DNA of 64,000 nucleotides. Origin: Pichia kudriavzevii (lineage: Eukaryota > Ascomycota > Pichiomycetes > Pichiales > Pichiaceae). The translations under genes and the position numbers were made by a program. Below, piece after piece: positions 20,584-31,367 of the stretch. The notes beneath the pieces are model-generated. The model was not told where the DNA came from. It did not search any database and was given only the letters and a program-made list of their open reading frames with translations. The DNA lies in the NCBI RefSeq assembly GCF_003054445.1, contig NC_042506.1, positions 1,185,501 through 1,249,500 on the forward strand, given 5' to 3'. Every line of letters begins with the position of its first letter. The stretch's first letter is position 1.

Positions 20584-23500
20584 ACCGATAAAAAAAGAAA
20601 ACCCTTATGTTTTTAGTCTTTGTTTAATGATGATCAGCATAGTGTCAACGAGAATCTTAAAATTACCCGAGTTTTTTCAGGTCCTCTGTTAATGTAACTC
20701 TCTTTTTGTGTCACCTCGCAAACAAGAATCGCGAACTTACATCAAAAAAGCAACAGCTATATTGCCTGAAAGCTTGAATATGTCACATTTTATGTTGCAG
20801 TAGGATTTGTTACATCAAAATTATTATTTGAAAATCTTTTGATATTGACACAAATGGAGTTTGTAAACTCTTTTTGGCTACCAAGAATTGTACATTTTTT
20901 CAGGGGAGAAAACTTCAGCGGATGGTAACAATAATATTTAATTTGATTGTATAGATGGACAAGATTCGGAAGAAATGAGGCATTAAAAAAAAAGGCAATC
21001 GAGGTTACATTAGTGCAGCTCCTGTCAAGACAAAGTCAAATCCATACTTTACAACCTTTGAATAAAGAAATTTAAGGTTTTATTGAAAACCCTTTTTGTT
21101 TAAACGACCAGCGTACGAAATTTATACTTTTAAGTGAATAAAACTATTAATCTCCAACTATCGTTAGTTTATTTGCTTGAAAAGCAGTAACACTGGCTGA
21201 ACTAAGTTAAATCGTTTGCTAAAAGGATGGTTTAGAAGTGGTATTAACAGACCGAATTTGGAAATTTCCCCAAAACTTATTAAGACCAGACGGTTTCCTT
21301 ACGATAAAACTTCCGTTCTTCATTATTTACACCCGTCCACACGGGTGTACAGTAGCAATAAAAGGGAGATAACATGATACTGAGAATGTATCTTGAAAGG
21401 TTTGCTTATCTTGAGAGAAAAACCAACAGTATTCACCGAAAATACTTCTTTTGTTTCAAGAACATTTTGATTGTTTTTGTATACTTAACACTGTTATGCA
21501 GAAATGAGCCTAGAACTAGTTTACCTTTTCAGTATCTCAGTAGTAACTCAAAAGGATGGTTAGAATTGATCTCTAATCTATACATAGCAAAATAATGAGA
21601 TAGAAACAACTCTTCTGTTACAGTTTTATTTGTCTGATGCCAAAGGCTTTGTTTTTTGTTTTCAAAAATGCGTGTTTGCAAGAATGTTAAATGCAAAACT
21701 GACGATTAATTTTTATACTAACTAGTTGAAAAACTGTTTGGAAGGCACTTAAAATTTCGAGGTTCAACTAGAGATACCACCATGAGGAGAAGAAGCAATC
21801 AGCAGTTTTTTTTTACCTTCCTATGGACAATATCAATATTTCAAATAATCAGCAAAAGACGTAACTAGGTTAAGAAGTTGTCAGTATCCACCAAAGGTTC
21901 AGGAATTGTTATTTTTAAGTTGTTACTTCCGTTCAACTATACGATGTTTCAAACTGAAATGGATTAGTGGAATTTGAAGTACAAGTGGTTGGCATATTTT
22001 TTGGAGGAAGGGTGAGCAGCGACAGAGAATTAATGCTAGCAACAACTTTGCTGATGTTATTACTGCTTTCTAATTTGCCGTAGATGAAATAAAAATCAAG
22101 TAAAAAGACTCCAGCAAAGGACAGCAATATGGACATGATATTGATTTTGAATCCACAATTCAAAATCGACAAGATACATTAGTAAGAAGACGGTGTAGCT
22201 ACACAATCTACACAATGCCATGCACTTACTATATAAAATTAAAATTCTTATATTATGGGAGAACAATTTATTCGCCTTTAAGCTCTATGTATGCTACAAA
22301 TAATTTTGCCAATTATCTTTTTTTATGACTCACGTCTTTGAAGCAATAGTTAAAATTAGTTCCTTTGCAGTACATGCTTATTTTTTTGAAGATTATAGTG
22401 TAAACGTGAGAAGGTTGTATCTTTTGGCTTATATAATAGACAGTTTTATGAAATCACCAAAAAAATGATGATAATGTCTCCTACGTTTCAGACACGGTGA
22501 AAATGTAAAATATTAGTAATTATTGGATATTTGTTTGGGGTATTACAGGCATTTAAACAGATATGTGCATACCACGACCTTTATTAAAACGGCAAGTGTG
22601 GCTATTTCAAAGGTTAAACCAGGCTATGCAAAATCCCAATCCTACATGGATATCTACCAATCTAATTGTGACAGAAAGCCAGAAAAATTTGAGGTAGGCA
22701 CATTGAAAACTATCTAGTATCAGCTAAAATCTCCAAGCAAACTAGTGATGGAGTTTTTAGTGGTGCTTTGCACATCCCAAAGGAATGACATTTGTTCAAT
22801 CAGTAAAGGAAAGTTTGGGAGTCACTAGACTAAGAAAAAGTTATATTCCACAAATGACCACAGATTACCGAAGCTCTTAGATAGTGAACTCAAAAATCCT
22901 ACATTTTTATCCGTGTTTGGCTCAATCTCAACGAATCTTTCGGTGAAGTATGGATATATGCACTAATTTGTATTGTAAAGAAGATCCCTGGTAGAAGGTT
23001 AAGGATAGAGGGAGTTTGGAAACTTTTCACTCTACAGCTGGTATTTCCTCATCCAGACGGTAAGAACCAAAAGACAGTTAATGAGAAATCTATATAGCCG
23101 ATATTTATAGAGAGCCGACTCGCCAATGTGAACAAAAACTATTCAACATGAGTAATGCGAGAACAAATGACAAAGCTAATTACTATGCGAAGTATTACAA
23201 TGTACTTTTACAAAACCAAAAGCTGGCCAATGATTGGTTTATCTTGTGTAAGATGGAAACAAATTAAATCAATGGAAAAAGGATATACCTATCTCTGATG
23301 ACAGATTCCAAAGCACTCCTGTAGGAAATCTTCTGGAATCCATATGCGCTCTACATGTTCTTGTCAGTAAGAATCGAGACCGCGGCCAAAGACTAAGTCC
23401 GAGAGGTAAGAAAGTGCATTGTTTTAAAAAGTTTTTAAGGATGCACCTCAGAAAACTGTTGAAAGAAAAAGTATTTAGAGCCCCTTGAGACGGCCATCCG

Positions 23501-23900
23501 CTTGATGATCTTTTTGTAAGACAAAATCAGTCTTGTATAGCAAAACGTAAACATCTATAGTGAAGTTGCATTAACATAGAAAGTGGTGGTGACAAAGGTT
23601 GTCAAAAATTGCATTTTCTACAATCATAAACAATTGTGGTCAACTAAAGCAAGAAATACAATGAAACTGGCACCTAAAAGTGCGCCGCTTTTTTTTTTGT
23701 TTGCGTATATATCCAGAAATGGTGAAATAAAATCCTGAAAATTATTAAAAAATAAGACTAGACAACAATGATGAATCATTTTCTTTCGATTTGTAGTTGC
23801 ATAGCAAGATTTGCCACCCAAGTTTTGTTATTTCTTGTTCGTGTTCTCTTTCTTGTCTTCTATTGCGTTAATTCTTCTGTAATCACCTTTATATATTATC
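20584..23900. other. Largest intergenic region, between BUL-like copies 3 and 4
   Basis: 3.3 kb, AT-rich, with no frame above 80 codons and no recognisable fragment of an arrestin gene. Two tiny ATG frames (67 residues with a hydrophobic start near 22136 on the minus strand; 39 residues near 23149 on the plus strand) have no recognisable content. It may be a long regulatory region or hold a non-coding RNA. Confidence 0.5.
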
Positions 23901-25604
23901 ATGCAATTAGTTAATGTTTGCGAAAGAGAGCAAATATACGACATATTGCCGTCTTTTCAGCTACATGATCACCTATACCATCGTCGTGTAGTTGAGAAGA
24001 ATGAAACAACAAATCCTCCAACCTACGAAGAAAATTTTTTGCTGGCTTCTCCTAATCAAAGAGCAAATCTCAGAAGCAGTTCACCAATTGAAGCACCTAA
24101 GCTTTTAGATTGTATTGATACACTACAGCAGGTAAATAAATCCATTGAGAGTGTGATTAAGTTGAAGTATCCCACAAAAGTCTATTCACCTGGAGAAATT
24201 ATTTCAGGTTACGTCCACTTAGAAAACAACGGTAACACAATTATTCCTATAGAGCAGATAGTTGTATCATTGGAGTGTGATGTTGGTATTTTTAGTCATA
24301 AGTATAACAAAGCAATTACAAAAACAATCATCAATATGATAGATTTAGAAGCATCAATTGTGCCTCCTTATCAACACCTTTCTGAAACCTTGCTCTATCC
24401 TAAAGCTTTTATGAAACAGTTTTTCCAATTTAGAATACCAAAGTACCTTCTTGATAACTGCTGCGAACGTCAATTGACTGAGCACATGAAGGTGCCACCA
24501 TCTTTTGGTTGCAAACATATTAACATTTCAGGAAAGAAAATTGATGAGGTTAAAGACTATGCAAAGCTTGGTGATTATGTTTCATATACTATAAAAGCGA
24601 AATTTATTGGTAAGACCCCACCTAATTATACAAATAAAGCGCATAAGTCAGATTTTGTACTTCTAGCTGGTGTCTTTCATGATTTCAAAGTAGGGACGCA
24701 TTTGACGTTTAGTGATCATATCCCGTATGGCACTACTAATGAGCAGTTATTTAATCTTGAAAAGTACGTTAGGGAGTCAATTGAAGAGCTGAAGGAAAAA
24801 AAGATGTTGTTTGACGTGGGGATTAAAGAGGAACATGATCAGATAGATATAATCTACAGTTCAGTAGGAAAGCATAAATGCCAAACCAATTGTGACTTGC
24901 AAGTTCCAAAGAAATCACAAGAAGTTACAACACGGGTAAGGAAGCCACTTTTTGGAACTGTATTAGGTAATATTAAAGCTACAGCTGACATTTCCGAATA
25001 TGTTACTATTCAGAGTTTTTTTGCATACTCACATACATCGTGTCCGTTGACCTACCCAAGCGTTACACTTTCCTTGGAATTTCAGCTAATCAATCAAAAG
25101 GATGTGAAGGGGATTCCTTCCATTATAACAATAGAGCCTGAAATAACTGCTGTTGACATACATGCAAATTATAAGCTACCAGTGGAGTTTGATAGTTCTT
25201 TTATCAGCTTGGGAAAAGAAAAAATAGTATCACAGTTTGATAAATTTAAGAGGCTGCAAGCTGAAGTAATAAAACTTTCTCAAGAGGGCCTGGATATCCA
25301 TCCACGACTATTTAAGCTATTGGATTCGTTAACTCAATTTGAATATAGTGAAACTAAACTTCCAAACCTATTCAAAAGGAAAACTTTAAACCTGGTTTGG
25401 AACTATGACTCAGCCAAAAAAAGCCTCCAATGCAATGTTAGGATGCCATTAGAGTTTAACTTCAAGGAAATTTTTAATAAAAAAATAACGTTAGTTCCTG
25501 GGTTTCAGCATTGTCTCTTTGGAAGAATGTACAAGTTGGAGCTACACTTTACAACAAAACATGGAAGGCTTAAACCAATGACACTCCCGATCACAGTTAT
25601 ATGA
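23901..25604 (+). CDS. BUL1/BUL2-like alpha-arrestin, Rsp5 adaptor (copy 4)
   Basis: 567 residues in one uninterrupted frame from ATG 23901. It has DILPSFQLHDHLY near residue 14 and PPTY (39-42) for Rsp5 WW domains. The arrestin-N start is near VYSPGEIISGYVHLENNG, with LEASIVPPYQHLSETLLYP spanning the point where copies 2 and 3 are split. The Bul signature follows as FRIPKYLLDNCCERQLTEHM and PPSFGC. The end FQHCLFGRMYKLEL is shared by all four copies. It serves as the intact reference for the two split copies: between the Tyr of PPY and the Glu of SET it has 12 bases where copies 2 and 3 have 16. Confidence 0.86.
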   Translation: MQLVNVCEREQIYDILPSFQLHDHLYHRRVVEKNETTNPPTYEENFLLASPNQRANLRSSSPIEAPKLLDCIDTLQQVNKSIESVIKLKYPTKVYSPGEIISGYVHLENNGNTIIPIEQIVVSLECDVGIFSHKYNKAITKTIINMIDLEASIVPPYQHLSETLLYPKAFMKQFFQFRIPKYLLDNCCERQLTEHMKVPPSFGCKHINISGKKIDEVKDYAKLGDYVSYTIKAKFIGKTPPNYTNKAHKSDFVLLAGVFHDFKVGTHLTFSDHIPYGTTNEQLFNLEKYVRESIEELKEKKMLFDVGIKEEHDQIDIIYSSVGKHKCQTNCDLQVPKKSQEVTTRVRKPLFGTVLGNIKATADISEYVTIQSFFAYSHTSCPLTYPSVTLSLEFQLINQKDVKGIPSIITIEPEITAVDIHANYKLPVEFDSSFISLGKEKIVSQFDKFKRLQAEVIKLSQEGLDIHPRLFKLLDSLTQFEYSETKLPNLFKRKTLNLVWNYDSAKKSLQCNVRMPLEFNFKEIFNKKITLVPGFQHCLFGRMYKLELHFTTKHGRLKPMTLPITVI

Positions 25605-26274
25605 GATTGACAAAAATAGAAAAGACGTAGCAACCCCATGATGTACTGTTGTTCAGAAGAAAAACCGGCTCTCCTCAGAAACAGAGTATAATTTATCTTC
25701 AGTCACATTTTTTACCGTATGACTAAGTTCTCGAAGAAAAAAAGTTGCTAGCCAATATTCCTTCTACTCATTGACCGTCCAACATTTTTTTGCTCTTTGA
25801 TCGTTGCAAACTAAATTTTCGTACTTATAATATCCTTGAAACAATTTGTGAGCTATAAACATTGGCTCATCTTGGCATGGGTAGCACAAAGTTATATATA
25901 ACGCGGTTCAAAAGGTTGCTCTTCACTAGAACTCAAGGTACACTACTGAAGTCGGAACAGATGACATTCGGTTACCGCTCTTACTAACTTTTTTCTCCAT
26001 TTGCGTACTAGATATTAAGCTATTTCTACCCTTTTGACGTACCATTATTATTCTCTTCTATTTTTTATAACTAATTACTCAGTTTTTCAATGTCTATTTT
26101 TGATATTTTAACGTTATTCTGAAAATGGAAATTTAGTGATTTTTTTTCATTTTCCACCTCTAGTCGCGAGAATGACAAGTTTGGTGATCTTTTTTTTCAA
26201 AAATGAGATTGATGGGTTAAACATCATCCCTAACCACTGCGACATCGAACAGTGGAGCCCTAAATAAAACACAG
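25605..26274. other. Intergenic, NMD2 promoter
   Basis: 670 bp, AT-rich with T-tracts, no gene. A TACTAAC with a following TAG lies at 25982-26012. I found no donor or upstream exon for it. Confidence 0.55.
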
Positions 26275-29200
26275 ATGTCTCGTACAGATGACTTTGAAAA
26301 AAGGAGAGTTGAGCTCTACAAAGCTAATTCACGTGCTTGGGCAGGTGAAGATGTTTTCAAAACTGGCGCCAGTCTAGACACAAGTTTAAAGAAAAATACG
26401 GCCTTTATTAAAAGAATTAGAGCTGGGATAACCAAAGAGAGTGAAAAACAGTTTATTGATGGAATCAGATCGACATCGCTAGAAAAATATCTGAATGAGA
26501 TCTCCTCTGCATTATGTGAATCACTAGGTAAAGTTTCTAAGAATGTTGATCTCCAAAGTGCAGTAGAAGTTGTGTCTTCCCTACATCAACGATTTACAAC
26601 GAAATTCACGCCTTTTATTGAACTTTATTTTGTTAATTCATTTGTGCATCCCACCGAAAAACTAGCCAAAAAAGAGGAAAAAGACCAGGCTACCAAAACT
26701 CGAAATTTATTAAAACTAACAATGGAATTGTATTTAACAGGAGTCTTTAGAAATCTTGATGACATGCCGGATAGTGAATTGCCTCTGTTCCTGATGAAGC
26801 TTAAGAATGCTAAAAAGGGGGACATTCCAGTGATTATTCCTGTTTTAAAACAGGTCATGAGCTACGAGCCAGACTCTGGAATAACCTTATCTGTTATGAC
26901 TTCGTTCTTGAAAAGGTTTGGGAGTATAATCTTTGAAGATAACCCGAGGCACGAAGAAAACTATATGATCTTTATACGAAGACTATTCAAATCTTACACT
27001 GAAAATGCAGTCTCTTTTACTGAAAAGTACTATAAGAATATCATCAAGATGAAAGCTACTGCGAAGGTAATAGCAATAAAGACTGGTAAAATAGTTGAAA
27101 ATATGGAAAACACCGCCGACGAACTGGATCTTATTTTTCAAGAGTTCAAAGGATATTGCGAGTATGCCTGCCCTATGGTTGGTGTTGAATTGCCAAAACT
27201 TGAAGCGGAAATGGAGAAGGGTGAGACCTCCAAAGTAACATTGGTACAACAGACGCAAAAAAGCAATCAATTATGGGACAATGAAGATATGAGAAGATTC
27301 TACGAAGATATTCCGAACTTGGAGTCTATTGTATCCAAGGAAGCGATTGAATCTGTCAATTCTAAAATTCAAGTCAGCGATGTTAAGGGTGCCAAAATAG
27401 TAGACATAATATCAAGGTTAGATATAGCGGAAACCACTAAGGATGTTGACGACATTGTCGTTGATTTTTGGGAATGGGGGTTGAGTAATAGGGCATCGAG
27501 GAATAGATTGAGTAAGCATATTGTCGAGTTAAAAGACGTGTCCAAATTTAAAAACATTGCAAGATTCTTGAAGATTAACCAAAAATACTTTGAAAAATGT
27601 ATTGAGGATTTAATTACTAGGCTAGACAAAAGTTTTAGATTCCAAATACATCATGATACAATTACAGAGAAAGACATTATAATTTTCTCAGAATTAATCA
27701 AATTCAAAATGGTTCCAATCCATGTTATTTTCCACAAAATCAGAACATTAATTTTAAATATTGAAGTAAATGGTAACATTGATTTGTTATCTTTAATGTT
27801 TGAGGGTTGCTCCAAAATATTGTTGTATGATGATGAGTACAAAGACTATACCAGAGAACTAATACAGTTGTTGGTGCAACTTTATAAGACTAAAAAATTC
27901 TCCCACAGTGACAAACTGGCCGTCAGGGTTTTTCTACTTTCATTGAAACCGCAACGCCCAAGGGCACAAAAGAAAATGGAATTGTTGAAGGAAGAAAGAT
28001 TTCTACTTTATTTGATCAAAACCCAGCTTAATAAAAAGACCTACAAGATCGTAAGTAATACGATTAAATGCGCTGATTGGAACAATCTTACAATCTACAA
28101 TAGAATTGAAAAAATCTTCTCAAATGCTGCAGATGTCAGCTACATGAATATTAAATATTTGGCGTCTATATTCAAGGATTTAACTTTAAATTCTAATCAC
28201 TCATTAAGAACTGTTGTTGTTGACCAAGTGATTGAAGATATAACAGTTGGGTTGGAGAATAATGATTATCAAAGCTCGAGAACTAGGATAGCGCAATGCA
28301 TTTACTTCACTGAATTTGTGAATCAGAATATCATCAGCAAAGATTTGTTAGTTCCAATGTTATACAAAATTGTATGTTTCGGACATTCCAACAACTATCC
28401 GAATAAAAACACGTATGCTGAGCTTGACCCTCCTGATGACCATTTCAGAATCAGATTAGTTTCTCTAATGTTAAATAGGTTGCAACCAGATATATTGAAG
28501 AAGAATCAAATCAGTCTCATCATAACATTTATAAAATTCTTCAACTATTATATTTTTACCAAAGATCAGCCCTTGAGCGTTGACTTAGATAGCAATTTGA
28601 ATGAAGCATATGAACACTTGAGAAAGTACTGGAAAGTGGACAATGTTACTAAGCCTAAGTCATATTCAGAAGCGGTGGCAGAACTTCAAAGTGCACTATC
28701 AACTAAGCCGACAGAAAGTAACGAGGAGAAGGATAAAGAAGCATTGGACGAAGATGATAATGATGCAAGTGAGGCCAGTGATGGCAGTGAAGCTAGCTCA
28801 GAGAGTGACGAGGAAGATGATGAAAGCGATGGTGAGGTTGATATGAATGAAGCAATTGGATTGAAGCCGGTTGTCCAAGATAACAACTATGATGAAAGTG
28901 AAAGTGATGATGGAGGATCTGGTGAGGATGAAAGTGACGACGATAGTGAAGATAATAGTGAAAACGATGATTCAGACGAGAGTGACATTGAAGAGGGTAA
29001 GCATGAGGTCGTTCTAGATGATGATAATGATGACGGTATGGACGATCCTGACCAGGCTTTCCATGAAGCCAAGCTAGATATTGAATTCAAGAAAATACTG
29101 GACGAGAGTTTACAGGGAAACAATTCCTCATCTTTGAACAAAGGTTTGTTGAGTGATAGAATCGGAACGCCAGAATCAATCCTGTACAAATTGAAAAATT

Positions 29201-29403
29201 CTGAAGACTCGAGTCCTGAGAACAATGATAAATCTGTTGGAAGAATAAAGTTTACGTTACTAAACCGAGCAGGAAAGAAGGTTCAACCGAAAAACATTCT
29301 TGTTCCTGAAAGTTCGAAAATTGCTATGAATGTGACCAAGGAGCAAGAGCGCTTGCGTGCAGAGAGAGACAAGATCAAGAATTATGTCCTAAACAATGCT
29401 TGA
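26275..29403 (+). CDS. NMD2: Nonsense-mediated mRNA decay factor Upf2
   Basis: 1042 residues, close to about 1089 in S. cerevisiae. The N-terminus reads KRRVELYKANSRAWAGEDVF, as in Nmd2. Three MIF4G repeats span about residues 30-780 (for example SSLHQRFTTKFTPFIELYF, and a third with FTEFVNQNIISKDLLVPML). A long Asp/Glu/Ser acidic tract follows (about 810-920). The Upf1-binding tail contains GRIKFTLLNRAGKKVQPKNI. Upf2 bridges Upf1 and Upf3 in the cytoplasm to destroy mRNAs with early stops. S. cerevisiae NMD2 has a 5' intron. Here the frame is continuous from ATG 26275. Confidence 0.94.
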   Translation: MSRTDDFEKRRVELYKANSRAWAGEDVFKTGASLDTSLKKNTAFIKRIRAGITKESEKQFIDGIRSTSLEKYLNEISSALCESLGKVSKNVDLQSAVEVVSSLHQRFTTKFTPFIELYFVNSFVHPTEKLAKKEEKDQATKTRNLLKLTMELYLTGVFRNLDDMPDSELPLFLMKLKNAKKGDIPVIIPVLKQVMSYEPDSGITLSVMTSFLKRFGSIIFEDNPRHEENYMIFIRRLFKSYTENAVSFTEKYYKNIIKMKATAKVIAIKTGKIVENMENTADELDLIFQEFKGYCEYACPMVGVELPKLEAEMEKGETSKVTLVQQTQKSNQLWDNEDMRRFYEDIPNLESIVSKEAIESVNSKIQVSDVKGAKIVDIISRLDIAETTKDVDDIVVDFWEWGLSNRASRNRLSKHIVELKDVSKFKNIARFLKINQKYFEKCIEDLITRLDKSFRFQIHHDTITEKDIIIFSELIKFKMVPIHVIFHKIRTLILNIEVNGNIDLLSLMFEGCSKILLYDDEYKDYTRELIQLLVQLYKTKKFSHSDKLAVRVFLLSLKPQRPRAQKKMELLKEERFLLYLIKTQLNKKTYKIVSNTIKCADWNNLTIYNRIEKIFSNAADVSYMNIKYLASIFKDLTLNSNHSLRTVVVDQVIEDITVGLENNDYQSSRTRIAQCIYFTEFVNQNIISKDLLVPMLYKIVCFGHSNNYPNKNTYAELDPPDDHFRIRLVSLMLNRLQPDILKKNQISLIITFIKFFNYYIFTKDQPLSVDLDSNLNEAYEHLRKYWKVDNVTKPKSYSEAVAELQSALSTKPTESNEEKDKEALDEDDNDASEASDGSEASSESDEEDDESDGEVDMNEAIGLKPVVQDNNYDESESDDGGSGEDESDDDSEDNSENDDSDESDIEEGKHEVVLDDDNDDGMDDPDQAFHEAKLDIEFKKILDESLQGNNSSSLNKGLLSDRIGTPESILYKLKNSEDSSPENNDKSVGRIKFTLLNRAGKKVQPKNILVPESSKIAMNVTKEQERLRAERDKIKNYVLNNA

Positions 29404-30316
29404 GCAACACGTTATGTATAAATCCATTGCTGTGTAAGTAAGAAAATACATATATAGAATTGAACGGTTTGAGATGGAGCAATCACCAACAAGTTTGTCG
29501 TTCAGTGCAAATCTTTTTTTTTCACTAGTTACAACGTGTCTATATGGCCCCAAATGTCCAATAGTCGATATGTCAGAGACCAAAACAAATGGATAAAGTT
29601 TAGTATAGCATAATCGTAACTATAGTCAAAAACAGAAACGTGACACGCATACTGGCCTATTCACGCATCCTTTACAGCAATTCGTCCAAACATGTACCGT
29701 ATAAACTTCGGTCTGTTGGATTCCCCGAGCTATGTTCCCTACATGGGGATAACTAGGAGCAAGGCAGCATCCAAGACGGTCAGATTTGACCTCTCCTGTT
29801 AAAGGAAGTTGCCCCAAAAAAAAAATTACTGAATCGGGTAATAAAATATCCAGGCGGCCTTATAGAGCATTTGGTGAGAAATGCGACTTTCATACTGCAA
29901 GAAAAAAAAAAGGAGAAAAAAAGAGGTATGTATGGTTACGCAGCACCTACTTCTCCTTCCTCTTACAACCCCGGTGGCCGACAAACTGTGCTAGATACAT
30001 AGCCACTTTGTTTACTTGCAAGAAATTATCGTTTCTTTGGAATGTCAACACAATCTATCTCTCCCATCCCCCCATTGTGATGATGTAGTCTAGAGTTAAG
30101 AAGTTGGCGAAGTGGTCTATTGGCTGTCTGCCCCCCGAAAGAGTCTCTCCAATTTATCACGTATAGCCAATTATTGGCAACATCCGAAATTTTGTATGGC
30201 GCGCGGTTTGTTAGAGAGACGCTGAGAGTTGAAATGGATGAGAATGGGAAGGAGCACATGAGGTAGGAGAAGGTTTCCAGGAGAGAGGAGGTTAGACTCA
30301 GAATAGTAACTCAGAT
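29404..30316. other. Intergenic between NMD2 and ATP21
   Basis: About 0.9 kb, with no credible coding frame. Purine-rich runs (29900-29925) and an A-run near 29817 are present. No tRNA-like structure was recognised. Confidence 0.5.
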
Positions 30317-30892
30317 ATGTCTACCTTAAACGTATGTACACTAACGGTTTTCTGTGACAATGTCCTTTAGAAGGAGCAGGCTTGGTACAGTTGGGAACAA
30401 GGTGAAGCATTGAAGAATAAAAATTATTCTGCAAACAAACACACTCAAGAGGATGAAATAGTGACTCAACACAACTGAGCAATTGTTTTCGCAAGCACGA
30501 CCTTGTTGTTCTTTGAAAATATATGAGGATACTCTGTTGAATCCAGCATGAGAAACGTGTGTTGGAGTTTCTCAGGAGACTATATAGACTCTTTGATCGA
30601 ATTACTAACATTTACCACCACGATACATTGAATCTAGGTTTTCAGATACTCTGCTTTAATTGCTGGTGTTGCATATGGTTTTACCCACGACCTTTCCTTA
30701 AAGGCAGCCCATGCTAAGAAGAAGGAAGAGGAGGAATACCAGAGAAAGATCAAGTTGATTGCTGAAGCAAAGGAACAGTACAAGTTAGCACATCCTCCAA
30801 AGAAGGACGAATCTGCAAGCTTTGATTTAGAGAACCCAAACTTGGACTTTGCTAAGGCTATTGAATCTGCTATTGCATCTTTAGATAACTAA
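30317..30892 (+). CDS. ATP21: ATP synthase subunit e, two exons
   Basis: Exon 1 (30317-30331) encodes MSTLN. Exon 2 (30638-30892) encodes the rest, giving 89 residues. The spliced start MSTLNVFRYSALIAGVAYGF parallels S. cerevisiae Atp21/Tim11 (MSTVNVLRYSALGLGLFFGF). Later come HAKKKEEEEYQRKIKLIAEA and SFDLENPNLDFAKAIESAIA, also as in that protein. Subunit e is a small inner-membrane protein, with one N-terminal membrane helix carrying a glycine motif, needed for dimerisation of mitochondrial F1Fo-ATP synthase and cristae shape. Because exon 1 is five codons, the gene is invisible to simple frame scanning. Confidence 0.93.
30332..30637 (+). other. Spliceosomal intron of ATP21
   Basis: 306 bases. 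Donor GTATGT at 30332-30337, branch point TACTAAC at 30603-30609, acceptor CTAG ending at 30637. Splicing here restores the family sequence exactly across the junction (N then VFRYSAL). The 28-base branch-to-acceptor distance is ordinary. Confidence 0.92.
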
Positions 30893-31367
30893 TTCTAGAT
30901 TCCAGAATTGGTTTTCCCATGTGCTATATTACATGTTTAATATCTACATTCCCTTCACATATTATTTATTTTTTATAAAATTTAACCCTTTCAAAGTAGA
31001 ATCACTGAGAGAGATATTGGAGTAACACAGTCTCAGCTACACGGTATCCACAAACCCCATATTCTTATAAATTGAAAAACTCCCTCAATTCTCGGAGGCG
31101 GAGAAAACATGACCTCGCCTTGGATTTTATTAATTCATTAGATTTTTCCTTCTCTGTGGAGTAGAAGTTGTATTATCTTGTATTGTACTTTATTCTCTCA
31201 GTCATTGAAAAGGCCGGATTACTTGATTTAGTGTGTCTTCCATTGACCCGTTTGCTATCTATTAACTTGGGATACTTTTTTTAGTGTCTACTTTGCATTA
31301 TTATACACTTGGAAGGTTTTTTGCTGTATCATTATACTATATTGATTGATTTATCATTTCATCTAGT
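30893..31367. other. Intergenic between ATP21 and PTC7
   Basis: 475 bp, no gene seen. It holds the ATP21 3' end (TTATTTATTTTTTATAAAA near 30960) and the PTC7 promoter. Confidence 0.55.

Noticed and set aside
22136-22140. 67-codon minus-strand frame with hydrophobic start in the 3.3 kb spacer
   Set aside because: Too short and without recognisable sequence. One hydrophobic run is expected by chance in AT-rich DNA.
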